From NCBI RefSeq assembly GCF_964275005.1, contig NC_092706.1, forward strand, positions 8,969,644 to 9,033,643: 64,000 nt of DNA, in the 5' to 3' direction. The notes under the pieces were generated by a model, which saw only the letters and a program-made list of their open reading frames with translations, did not search any database and was not told the DNA's origin. This DNA is from Diadema setosum (Eukaryota; Echinodermata; Echinoidea; Diadematoida; Diadematidae). The position numbers were made by a program, and so were the translations under genes. Of the stretch, positions 53,602-64,000 are shown piece by piece; position 1 is the stretch's first letter, and each line of letters opens with the position of its first letter.

Positions 53602-54370
53602 GTCTGGAGTCGACCATGCCTTCGTGCCCAGCAAGTCAATTCTCATCTGTGCTGTCAGAGTGAATGTAGCCATCCCGAAAAGAGAGGGCTCTCATCGAAC
53701 TTGGCTCCACAGTTTGGACTTACCTCTCTGGCGGGAGTTGGATGTTCTCTAGCAACCCAGCAAGGAGGATTCTGCACCATGCATGCAACCTCAAGGGAAG
53801 AGGCATAGTGTTTCCAATCTTACAAGATGCTCTCCTTGTCTAAAGATGCACGTGCTGGAAGTACCAGTTATAAGTGTCACAGTGACTTCAAACAGCAGTC
53901 TGTTTTAATCTCTTTCATAGGAAAACTGTGTTATAATGAGGCTGCCTTGACTGCCGACTCCACCTCATTATAACAAATATCTCATTGTAAACATACCCCT
54001 CCCCCCACCCCCCAAAAGAAGAAGAAGAAGAAGAAAAAAAAAAGAGTCCAGATAAGTATGATCGTTGAAAATTGGAATCACCAAATTCACCTCGTTAAAG
54101 GTAGGGAATCCCATTTGCATGCCTTAAATGAAGAGTTGTGTAAACATAGTGGTATGTTGAAGAGAGTATCATTTTAGAAACTCCCATAAAGTATTGAAAG
54201 TGGAAGGTAACATTTAGTACATTTTTATTGACCGTTAGATTTTGAATTGAATTCTTTTCGGGGCTCACCGTAAATTCCAGTACATTACTAGGCTACCTTT
54301 GCAGACCCATGCACTGCATGTGTGTCCATCATGTATATTTTGTGAATAAAGTTCATCAAAACTTACAAAC
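53602..54370 (+). other. TMEM237: Candidate terminal 3'UTR exon of TMEM237
   Basis: Begins after the acceptor CTTTATTTCATCCCAG and contains AATAAA at 54,345-54,350. With a donor at 52,260 it would form a 3'UTR intron holding U14 copy 7. The poly(A) signal lies in sequence that may itself be a MITE (54,095-54,654), so the 3' end could also be elsewhere. Confidence 0.35.
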
Positions 54371-54654
54371 ATTTCTATATACATTCTTGCCACACACTCT
54401 ATATGTTATTACATCAGCTCTTATACTTTTAGATTTGTGTTTATAGATAAAAGATACAGAAGACTGCAACAAAAAGGCTTAAGTGTGGCTGACACACAGA
54501 ACTACTGAGTAGTTGAGTTTTGTGCATTATTCAAATTGTAGATAACTGTTGACTTTCAAATTTCTAAGCAGTGACCTAAACAAGTCCCCTGAGGTTCATA
54601 TTTAATGTTTTGCTGCATTTTGGGAGTTCTGTTAAAGGTATCCCCTACCTTTAA
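54095..54654. mobile_element. Possible TTAAAGGTAGGG-ended MITE
   Basis: Left end TTAAAGGTAGGGAATCCC, right end GGTATCCCCTACCTTTAA, approximately complementary. The interior was not checked in full; boundaries are provisional. Confidence 0.4.
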
Positions 54655-56630
54655 AAGAAGTACCCCATTGCAAGCTAGCTTGTGATTGTGGAGATTCCCT
54701 GTACTATTGAAGAGGGGACTACCTCATCATAAAGGGGGAGGGAGGGCAATTATCATATCCTGTATGAAGAGGTCATTATTACCTTATAATTTGGCTCAGT
54801 ATATTGTATGTGGTATTTCGGAGAGAAAAACAGTCCTGGGCAATAATCAACAAGCAACAAACAAACGGGTGTTTGTGTTGAAAATCTATGAGGATATATT
54901 ATTGAAAGGCAGACACTGAAAATGAAAGTGCAGTTGCAAAAAATGGTGTTTGTGATATGGTTTGTGTGATAAGAAAGCACACGCCTTTGTCCCACAAGGA
55001 CAAAGGACAAGCCTTTGTTTTATCAGGTACTTTGTTCCGTTTGCTTAACTGAGATTCTTCTTGATTTTTCACATGTTTCCTTTGGTTTAGATATTTACTC
55101 TAATTATCTTCAGCACTGCTGTAGATGGAGGTGTAGTCCCACAGGAAATTTGTTAAATATTAACTGTGCAGTCAAAGAGCATCAGAAACCCCTAATGGAG
55201 TACAGTGTGCCTTGGTGTTTTATATTTATGTACCACGGTCATCGACCTTTGTGTCCTGTTCAGCGCCGACACCTGCTGTAAAAGTGATCATATTTGCTTG
55301 GTTGAAACTTTCCAGCATGCCGTGCATCATGAAGCTAGCACAAACTTATAAGTGTGTCCACTTTTTGCTTGTTGCATGTAATGATTTTTTTTTATTTTTT
55401 TTTATTTCAAGGCATGTGTATTGTAGGGGTTTCGCGTCTGTTGTTTGTTGTTGTAATGCAGACCAGTTGCCTTTGACGGTAGTATGACTGTGCTGCCAAA
55501 GACCCCAAGCAGCAGTGGCAGTGGCCATCTTTTTGTAGCACTTGTTTGTTTTTTGTGATCATCAGTGAAATTAAAACACTGCAAATTCATCTTACCAAGC
55601 TCAGCGTGAATAAATACTTGCGAGAGAATCACCATTTTCACATATATCCTGCCAAATGAAATGCGTGCCCTCAAGCTGTAGTGTTATGGAACACATACCA
55701 TTTCCAGAAGTGTTCATTATGCTCAGAAGTATTTGTGTACATGTACTTTTCTTTGTTCATTTGCTCATAGCTGCTCACTCTTACCTTTGAATACCAGCGT
55801 TTAAGTGATTCTATTACCGGGTGCTCTGCAGTGTCTTACCCCATCTGTCCAGGTTGGAAATCCCAAGTCTTGAAATTCCAAGTCTTGGAATTACTGTGAA
55901 TGAGTAAATCACAGTGCAAGCAAGTTTATTAGAGCTTGGGAAAACTAAGTATAGTCTTGTTATGTGTGAATATCAGCCTTGTTTTCTTGTTGGTAGATTT
56001 TGTGTTGAACCAAGTATACCTGTTTGTTTATTTGTTGTACCCTTTGAACTATCATGGCTTTCAGAGTTATGTCTGCTGGTTCAGACATAGTTGATACATG
56101 TATTACAATGTAGTTTCATTCTGATAGTCTGTGTATGCTTCCATATTTGGGTACTGAATGTATACATGTACATACATGTAATTATCTTTTTTCTGTGCTG
56201 AAATATGCAGACTCCGTTCTCTGTTTAGACGAAAAACAAAAGTACTTAAACGTTGGTACTGTATGCACTGCAGTACATCTATCACCTTGATTTATTTCAG
56301 CATTACATAGAAACTGTTGCAGATCTGCCCTGCATTCAAAGTAGCATTGATTCTCAATTATCCGTCCAGAGATCGACAGCGTGAGTGTGGGATGTGGTTA
56401 TTTATGTGATATGTACGTCAGAAAAAAAAAAAAGAGGAAAATTTGGTTTGTATAAAGGCAGGCCCAAGTTTGTGTGTAGGGAAATTTCAGTATTCCATGT
56501 GCATCATAAGATATGGGTCTCTTGTCGTGTTTGGTAATATTGAAATTTGTGTGTCTCAATTCAAATCATATGCCAAACCCACAGCTCATAATCCCCTTCA
56601 TGTATTGGTAATACTGTACATGTGTTGTGC
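54655..56630. other. No recognisable gene
   Basis: AT-rich, short frames only, no splice-consistent conserved motif. It may include the distal part of the TMEM237 transcript. Confidence 0.4.
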
Positions 56631-56694
56631 AAGCGCGCCGGAACACTTCTGGTTTTGGGGGGGCAAAATCTCAACGGGGGCACTTATGTGACGA

Positions 56695-57535
56695 TGTGAG
56701 ATCCTCGGCGCGGGAGGGAAGCGAGTGAGGGGGGGGTGTGGAAAGGGGATTACCCCCCCCCCCCCCTCCACTGTAGGGAGCTGTTGTAAGACAGGGTACA
56801 AAAGTCGCGTTTATAGACCATTTAAAAGCAAATTTCTAAGGAATTAAACATAGTGAAAAATAATCAGTGCGAAGGACTCATTATTACATACGGGAGTACA
56901 TAATAATGTGATTGTGTGAGATCCTCGGTGAAGCGACCGAGCGGGGGTAGGGTGTAGGAGGGGGGATACCCCCTCCCACGGTAGGGACTTTTTGTAAAAA
57001 CAGAGTGTAAAAGTCGCGTTAATAGAGAATTTAAAGCAAATTTATAGGGAATTAACATATTGAAAAAATCAGTTGGAAGGACTATGATCATAACATACGG
57101 GAGTACATTAATAATGTGATGGTGCGAGATCCTCGGCGAGGGAGCGAAGCGACCGAGCGGGGGGGGGGGGGGGGTGGGAGGGGGATACCCCCTCCCACGG
57201 TAGGGACTTTTTGTAAGTACAGAATATAAAAGTCGCGTTTATAGAACATTTAAAAGCAAATTTCTAGGGAATTAACATATTGAAGAAAATCAGTTGGAAG
57301 GACTATGATCTTAAACATACGGGGGTATATTATGTGATGGTGTGAGATCCTCGTCGAGGGAGCGAAGCGACCGAGCGGGGGAGGATGTGGGAGGGGGATA
57401 CCCCCTCCCACGGTAGGGACTTTTTGTAAAAACAGAGTATAAAAGTCGCTTTTATAGAGCATTTTAAATTAAATTTCTGAGGAATTAAACATAGTAAAAG
57501 AAATCACTGCGAAGGACTATGATAATAACTTGATG
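56695..57535. repeat. Four-unit tandem array of about 210-225 bp
   Basis: Units start at about 56,695, 56,919, 57,126 and 57,344. Each has GAGATCCTCG, a GAAGCGACCGAGCGGG-type block, a G run facing a C run (GGGGGATACCCCCTCCCAC), a GTAGGGACTTTTTGTAA stretch and AAAAGTCGCGTTTATAGA. Only the first unit is strongly diverged. The upstream flank (56,637-56,690) has the GCGCCGGAA/GGGGGGCAAAA motif seen again at 59,090-59,190 in inverted form. Confidence 0.82.
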
Positions 57536-57902
57536 GAAACTTTTCATTTTACTATAAGTACGGGCAGAACGAGCGAGCCACTTTTACTTTGCAATGTATC
57601 TGAAATGTACTCATTAAAAGCTTAAACGTGATCGCATCGTTCGAACAATAAAAAATATTCTTATATGGTAGAAAGCAAAGAAGAAAATGAAATGTGTAAG
57701 GTTTACTAAAGGTATGTTTCAGCGGGCACACTCAAGGACACGAGGCTACCATCTATACACTAAATTTACTCATAAGTTACTATTAGTGTATAGATACAAT
57801 AATGTATGTTGTTAGTGTATTATAATTTTCGCCCCGTTAGGGGCGAAAATTTTTGCATTTTCAGTTATGAAATTACAACATTTAGACAAGAAATATGCCT
57901 TT

Positions 57903-59035
57903 ATTGTTGTCCCCGCCGAACGAGTTCGAGCAGGGGACTATGAAACGGGCTCCGTACGTGTGTGTGTCCGTGTGTCCGTCCGTCCGTCCGTGTGTCCGTC
58001 CGTCCGTCCGTCCGTGTGTCCGTGTGTGCGTCCGTGTGTGATCAAAATCTTCAATTTGCTACTTCTCTGTCATTTTTGAGCCAATTTTGATTCTGTTTGC
58101 TTTATATGATAGCACTACATGGGAGCTTTGAAACTTCTACACAGAATTTCAGTCGTGACCTTTGACCTTGACCTTTGACCTATATTGTACATTTTGCTAC
58201 AAAATGCTACTCCTTCGCCATTTCTAACCCGATTTCGATTCCGTTTGCTTTATGTGATGGCACTAGGTGAGGGCTTCAAAACTTCTACACAGAATTTTGA
58301 CCTTTGACTTCTTTGACCTTTGACCTTGATTTTTTGACCTATATTGTACATTTTGCTACAAAATGCTACTCCTTCGCCATTTCTAACCCGATTTCGATTC
58401 CGTTTGCTTTATGTGATGGCACTAGGTGAGGGCTTCAAAACTTCTACACAGAATTTTGACCTTTGACTTCTTTGACCTTTGACCTTGATTTTTGACCTAT
58501 ATTGTACATTTTGCTACGAAATGCTACTCCTTCGCCATTTTTAACCCGATTTCACTTCCGTTTGCTTTATATGATGGCACTAGTTGAAGGCTTCAAAACT
58601 TCTACACAGAATTTTGACCTTTGACTTCTTTGACCTTTGACCTTGATTTTTGACCTATATTGTGCATTTTGCTACAGAATGCTACTCCTTCGCCATTTCT
58701 AACCCGATTTCGATTCCGTTTGCTTTATGTGATAGCACTAGGTGAGGGCTTCAAAACTTCTACACAGAATTTTGACCTTTGTCTTCTTTGACCTTTGACC
58801 TTAATTTTTGACCTATATTGTACATTGGCTACAAAATGCTACTCCTTCGCCATTTCTAACCCAATTTCGATTCCATTTGCTTTATGTGATGGCACTAGGT
58901 GAGGGCTTCAAAACTTCTGCACAGAATTTTGACCTTTGACTTCTTTGACCTTTGACCTTGATTTTTTACCTATATTGCACATTTTGTGACAAAATGCTAC
59001 TTCCGGCGGGGACATATGTTACGCACCGCGTAATT
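57903..59035. mobile_element. TGTCCCCGCCG element with internal about 158-bp tandem repeats
   Basis: Left GTTGTCCCCGCCGAACGAG and right CGGCGGGGACATATGTTAC are mirrored ends. The left portion has a GTCCGTCC/GTGTGTCC microsatellite (57,958-58,040). The body (58,140-58,990) has five to six units of about 157-160 bp, each containing AAATGCTACTCCTTCGCC, TTTGCTTTATGTGATGGCAC, GCTTCAAAACTTCTACACAG and TGACCTTTGACCT motifs. Non-coding. Confidence 0.75.
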
Positions 59036-59090
59036 TCTACTTTTCCTTGTTCATTTTGGTCTTTAAATCAGTGATTAATTATTTGTTACA

Positions 59091-59190
59091 GGGGGGCACT
59101 TTGGGGGGGCAAAAACTCGTTTTGCCCCCCCAACATTTTGTTTGGGGGGGCAAGTGCCACCCCTGCCCCCCCGCTTCCGGCGCCCTTGGT
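59091..59190. repeat. G/C-homopolymer repeat with GGGGGGCAAAA and CTTCCGGCGCC
   Basis: Alternating G and C runs that can form hairpins. It matches in reverse orientation the block at 56,637-56,690, and together they probably bracket or terminate a larger repeat. Confidence 0.5.
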
Positions 59191-60300
59191 GTTGTGTTAT
59201 TTCTTCCGTGTCATTTCCAACAGTATTTATATGCAGTGTGTCACTATGTGAGACAAAAACAAAAACAAAAACAAAAAAAAAAAAATGTGGGAAAAAAAAA
59301 TAGGATGGCTGTCTATCGCAGAATTGGCCCAATTGGCCCAATTTCCCAATTTAGGAGAAATCTGCTTCGGAAATATTTGACTAGAATATTATGTCCAAAG
59401 CATGAGGAAAAGAAGAAAAAGACAAGAACAAAGAAACAAATTTTGGCACTGCCCCTTGAATCTGTTTTTCAAAATGGCGTATGAAACCACCTGACATTAT
59501 GACATGTGATTATACCACCCTTTCTGAAATACAGGTACATGTACGTACATTGTAGTTGCATTGAGACCACTACCTACGTATACCTCATGTACTATAATCA
59601 TAACACCATCATTGGTGTAATTTTTATGTGTGATGTACATTTGTGTGCTTGTAACTTATTGAAATGTTTACTGAATTCCTGTCTACAAAATATTTTTAGG
59701 TTGTGTTGAGTGATCTGCAGCTGTTGAGGTGGCTTTTTGTACTTAAAAAGTGTAAATCTTCAATGTGCAGTTGAGGTGTGAAATTTTTGAATCTCAATAA
59801 AATGATTCAATCTGTGAACATTGAGCAGTGTGTGCCTTTTTCAAAGCTCATTCAGTTTGGAGTGAATAATTCTCAGTTTCCAGGAAGTAAAGGCATTGCG
59901 ACTACAATAGACAAAATTAGGATGACGTATTTGGGCACATTCACAATTAAGCATGAATGTACATCCATTATTGTACATGTACAGTATAAGGCCAAGTAAA
60001 AAAAGAAACCAGTTTCTCGTCCTCGCGCGCATCGATTTTGGCCGCCGCGTCGATTTTTTTACTATTTACTATTTTCAAAATGGCGCTGAAAATACCAAGA
60101 AATTCATAATCCTCGTCCCAGCCCGCTCCCCGCCCGCATCGATTTTCAGTTGCCGCATCGACTTTTTTGATATTTTACTATTTTTTCGGCCGCCGAAAAA
60201 AAAAAAAATCGACAATTCACCTACCAATCGTGATGTCTCATTTCTAATTACGCCTTGCGTCCTCTGCTTTATAGCTGTAGTACAGCTGTAGCTTCTGATC
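59191..60300. other. No recognisable gene
   Basis: Contains A runs, an ATCTCAATAAAATGATTC poly(A)-signal-like stretch near 59,790-59,807, and pyrimidine-rich sequence with repeated GCATCGATTTT/GTCGATTTTTTTAC motifs at 60,030-60,200. No gene recognised. Confidence 0.4.
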
Positions 60301-60480
60301 AGGGGGGCGTTTCATCAACGAGTTCGTCGGAGGTTTTTACCGACAAATTTGCTATCAGCCAATCAGACCCAAGGATTTACACTGACAACTGTTAAAAGCT
60401 AATGAAATCCTTGCGTCTGATTGGCTGATAGCAAATTTGTCGGTGAAAACTCCGACGAACTCGTTGATGAAATGCCCCCC
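60301..60480. mobile_element. 180-bp foldback MITE
   Basis: Starts AGGGGGGCGTTTCATCAACG and ends GTTGATGAAATGCCCCCC. The two halves are nearly perfect complements (ACAAATTTGCTATCAGCC / GGCTGATAGCAAATTTGT), with only a short loop near 60,390-60,400. Confidence 0.85.
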
Positions 60481-60840
60481 TGTAGTGCGTATGTAATAAC
60501 GCATGCATTTCACACTGCGAGCTCGGCAAGAAGGAATGACCCACAAAGCAGTTGAACTGTAATTGGATTGGCGCGCGGGCGGGCGCGGCCTGGGCTGTGA
60601 TGTACAGCGCACTCGGTACGTCGTGGTGTAGACAGGACGTTGAGCACCTTCTGTACATTTTTCTCGTTAAAATGTGCTGCTAGATTGATTGCGCAATGTA
60701 AACACATACTAGTCATAGAGGAGACCAGCCAGCCAGCATAGCATGCGCGCGTTCTGGAGCTGGAAAAAAAATCATGGAGTGCAGTGATGGAGAGAACTGA
60801 TCTCAAGCTCACGTGTGCACAGCGAACGGCTTTAATACCA

Positions 60841-60959
60841 GGGCCCCGTTTTATCAAAAGATAAAATCAATTTTAATTTTCCTTACTACACAGTCTGCCA
60901 TAGACTTACAGTTGAAATCGACTTCATAATCAATTCTAACTCTTCATAAAACGGGGCCC
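60841..60959. mobile_element. GGGCCCCGTTTTAT MITE, copy 2
   Basis: 119 bp, matching 28,311-28,429. Both copies keep TTACAGTTGAAATC at the centre and GGGCCC at both ends. Confidence 0.78.
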
Positions 60960-61475
60960 AGAGCTGCCAACCTTTGGAAGCACAAATTAGTAGTCAGCAG
61001 CTCCAAAATTCGTATTTTTCCACCAGAATTCGTATTTTTTCAATCTCCCTCTTTTTGCTATTTTAAACTAAACTCGTCGACTTATGAGGCCTACATGCTC
61101 TAAACATAACGTTATGACACATGCCGAAGCATCGAGCTGGTCACCAGCACGATAAAGATGCCGTTGATTGATTGCTTTCTCGCAATGAATGTGTACAAGT
61201 GCAAGTATGTACCTCCAAAAACTTGCTGGGATGATTATGGAAGCTTCCACTATCTAGCAGGGACGTGGAATGCTTTCATCTTCTCAAGAGAGCTTCTTTG
61301 TGAGCGGATGCGATACTGGTACTCTGTTCCGTGTTTCCAATTATCGTTTGCTATGAAAACATAATCACGCGTTGTTTTCAGGCTTTTTTCATTTTATTGG
61401 ATTTTAAACATCAGTCTTTTCCCAAGTATTCCAATTCCTTTTCCCCTGACTGGAATCGGAAAGTCTGCTATAACG

Positions 61476-61546
61476 ATGATCGCAAAATGCCGCGCTGTGT
61501 GTGGAAGCGCCGATGTGCAAACGCGTGGCTTCACTTTCAAGTTTAA
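61476..61546 (+). CDS. Possible THAP-type zinc-finger exon, 5' part
   Basis: Starts MIAKCRAVCGSADVQTRGFT and continues FKFK. A short N terminus with Cys-X3-Cys followed by a GFTFKF-type aromatic stretch recalls the start of THAP domains (C2CH). The remaining Cys/His are not visible because a TTAA-type MITE (61,543-61,970) begins at the end of this stretch. It could be an interrupted THAP gene, a transposase relic or coincidence. Confidence 0.28.
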
Positions 61547-61970
61547 AGGTACTAGCCCACATTTGCAAACCCACGAAAATCAAAACTGCATAAAACAGGT
61601 CCAATATGACTTCAAGTAAAAGTTATAACAGTAACATACCTCACCTGTCGCTCTTTGTCTATACCATTCGATAAAAGAGAGAAAATCATCGTTTTAAAAT
61701 CAATTTTCAAACCGGGTCAACCCGACCCAAAATCGAATTACGAGCGCGGGCTATAGCTACGTACATTGTACATGTAGCACGTACGTGGACCGGAGCTAGC
61801 GAGCGTTATACGCATGCATATGGATTACGGTGCATTTTCATTTATTTTTATGAAAGTAATGGACTAATTGAACGAAATTTTGCACAGGTGTTACTGCAAT
61901 CATACCCAAACTCCATGCTAACTATGAGACCAATTGCTGCAGGTTTACAAATGTGGGCTAATACCTTTAA
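61543..61970. mobile_element. TTTAAAGGTACTAGCCC MITE
   Basis: Left end TTAAAGGTACTAGCCCACAT and right end ATGTGGGCTAATACCTTTAA are approximate complements, with TTTGCAAACC/GGTTTACAAA next in. About 428 bp. Confidence 0.75.
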
Positions 61971-64000
61971 AGGAATGCGCTATGTGCTCCTGCCTATAAG
62001 AGGTTACTGCAAGTTCGATGAATCGAATGCGCCGTAGCTGAGCTGAGCTGAATGGCTTATTTATGGTAAACATGCAGTTTACGTTCGATACGAAGAAATC
62101 ATTACGTCTTTCACGAGGGAAAAACACACAAAACAAACAAACAAACAAACAAAATACACCCACAAACGAATGTTGATAGCCAAAACTTTGAAAAGTAATT
62201 AGCAGTTTTGATGAGCGTGAACTGAAATTGTCATTACACGTTGTATTTTGCTGTTTATATCACTGCTGCTTCTTGGTAGCACTGTAATGATGGCCATGGA
62301 AGAAATAAAGGGAGAATGTGACTTACCTGCACAGGTACATGTTTTACTACATTTATGTAGTTTTGGTATACTATCATTCATCAGCCAAATGATGAGTGAT
62401 TATCAAATGTCTTTTTAGAACATGAAGAAACATCTTTAAATGTTTAAAGCCCAAAGAAAGTTCTGGTACGCCTGCAAAAGTTGTCAAATTTTGCTCCAAA
62501 ATGTGAACGTATGCCTAGGAAATGTGCGGAATAACGCTGTAATAACAAGATATTCGATGGGTAACGACGAAAATGGGAAATATTAACCAAAAACATTTAG
62601 TCTCAGAACTTACCCGAACGGGGTCAGGCTAGACTCGGACTAGGGGATAACTCGGCCTCGCTTTGCTTGACGGGGATGAGTTGTATTGGTTGTCCCTACC
62701 CTCTGGATTGTACAGCATTGTACCTTGTAGGGTTGGACCTACTACTAATCGACCGCCTAATGTTTATTTGCTTGATAAGAATATTCAACACTGAAATTCA
62801 CGTAAAAAACTTGACCTACGTGATTGAGAAAATCCAGCTCTTTCAAATGCCGTTGTTCCCTTTTCGATTCGAAGTTTCAGTGCAAAAACATCGCCGACGA
62901 ACTTGCGTGGCCTCGTTTCAGCTCCCCGCGGTAAATCGCGTTTTTAGGATCGACCGCTGATTTTGCATTGACAATGCACGCAAACCGAGTTGTATTGAAT
63001 ACCGTGTTGTACGAAGCTTTTTAGAAGCCTTTTAGAAACTTCCATAGACATTACATTGTGCTGTCATTACGATTCGGTGAAAATATTCATTCGAAATTTT
63101 GTCCTTGATTAAAACCATTAATGAACAGTGAATTATCGCGTTTTCCCACACCATCCTAATCTACATTCAAAGCCAATCCATTTTTTATGAGAAGTGCGTA
63201 CTAAGTGTTCAGTACGCGAATTATACGCGGTCGGTTTCAATAAGGGTGGTCGATATGTAGTAGGGCTACTATACTATGCATATGGGAGCGGCCTGTATAA
63301 ACTACATTGCAGCGTTCTGGCTACTCGCAGTAATGGTCCGAGTTGTTACAACGCGCGCATCAAAGACCTCTTTGGCGCGCATGCAAAATTAGTGTGCGCC
63401 TCTCAAGCACCTCTAAAAACAATCAAAGACGCTTGATAAACAACAACAAAAACTTCAAAGACCGCGCGTCTCAGCAACTGAGGTTGAGGACCGCGCGCTG
63501 TCCATTTGTTTTGTACAGGATTAGCACGCACTTTCCTGTCTGCTCATCAAGGCCTCGTTTGGTACCCGTAGAGAACTGATGAACATGATGGCGATCACGA
63601 ACTGTGTGTAAATTGTCTGAAATAGGGTCGAGTTTTCCCTGAGACCGAGTTAGTCTGGAGCCTTCTGGAATAAAAGTCGGTCTACCGACTTTTATCATTT
63701 TTCTCAAAATACTCCAAAACGACTCATCATTCCGGCAAACCGCGTCAGCCAGGTGAGTTTCTTTGTAGACTCTTTCGATATATTGCAAGCAAATATGAAA
63801 TGGTGCCAGACGGGTTCTCAGGCCCTTACCAGAACTTTGTTTTCACTTTAATGCTATAATGCCATATCAGTATCATTTTGACATCCATCTGCAATTGTAC
63901 AAGCCAGTTTCCAGTTGAATGTGCTACAATTGTACTGTGAAGAACTATGCATACCAGCTGTGTGGACTCAAAAAGTCACAAACACAAATGATAAATAAAG
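61971..64000. other. Unassigned right edge
   Basis: No gene identified. A minus-strand stretch ending at a GTAAGT donor near 62,323 (CKTCTCAG-like reading) and short GC-richer islands (62,860-62,960 and 63,180-63,560) could be promoter-proximal or exon sequence. The block at 63,491-63,545 repeats 12,258-12,330. An ATAAATAAAG sequence closes the window. Confidence 0.35.

Noticed and set aside
57958..58040. GTCCGTCC repeat considered as a CRISPR-like or telomeric array
   Set aside because: It is a short microsatellite inside a DNA transposon with no unique spacers.

Overview
The window looks like nuclear DNA of a marine invertebrate deuterostome, most likely an echinoderm. It is AT-rich, has long introns, and is packed with short foldback DNA transposons. 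The phylum is an inference from two things: a Gmr1-type Ty3/gypsy element, a lineage known from deuterostomes, and the general repeat style. No prokaryotic features are present.

Layout. (1) 1-11,906: one decayed non-LTR retrotransposon (LINE) split by two DNA transposons. The first (491-6,468, TA target duplication) carries a broken minus-strand gene with a SAM-like start. The second (7,539-8,802, TATA duplication) has periodic subterminal repeats, and together with adjoining LINE tail it has been tandemly triplicated (7,796-11,559). (2) 11,907-17,817: MITEs and sequence in which I recognise no gene. (3) 17,818-25,570: a complete LTR retrotransposon with two 1,198-bp LTRs, a TCTGT target duplication, a tRNA-Pro-type primer site and one intact 1,492-aa Gag-Pol frame in the unusual order Gag-PR-INT-RT-RNaseH. 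(4) 25,571-28,900: MITEs and simple repeats. (5) 29,022-52,256 (+): the gene for TMEM237, a four-pass ciliary transition-zone protein (Joubert/Meckel module), reconstructed as 15 coding exons that join in frame to 491 codons plus stop. A probable extra 57-nt exon and a 3'UTR intron are also proposed. (6) 54,400-64,000: tandem arrays, MITEs, a possible THAP-like exon fragment and otherwise unassigned DNA.

The main discovery is inside TMEM237. Seven near-identical copies of the box C/D snoRNA U14 (SNORD14) lie in seven different introns, all in the sense orientation, with exactly 87 nt between C-box and D-box starts in every copy. Each keeps both 18S rRNA complementarities: domain A, for 18S processing, and domain B, the 2'-O-methylation guide corresponding to human 18S C462. 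Each copy also has its own terminal stem, with different sequence but preserved pairing. So one pre-mRNA may deliver a ciliary membrane protein and a battery of an essential ribosome-biogenesis RNA. Known vertebrate U14 hosts are HSPA8 and RPS13; I know of no report of TMEM237 as a host. Several copies sit beside or between small TTAA-type MITEs, which hints at how the family spread.

Limits: all exon joins, repeat boundaries and family names come from reading the sequence. No alignment, folding or database search was run.
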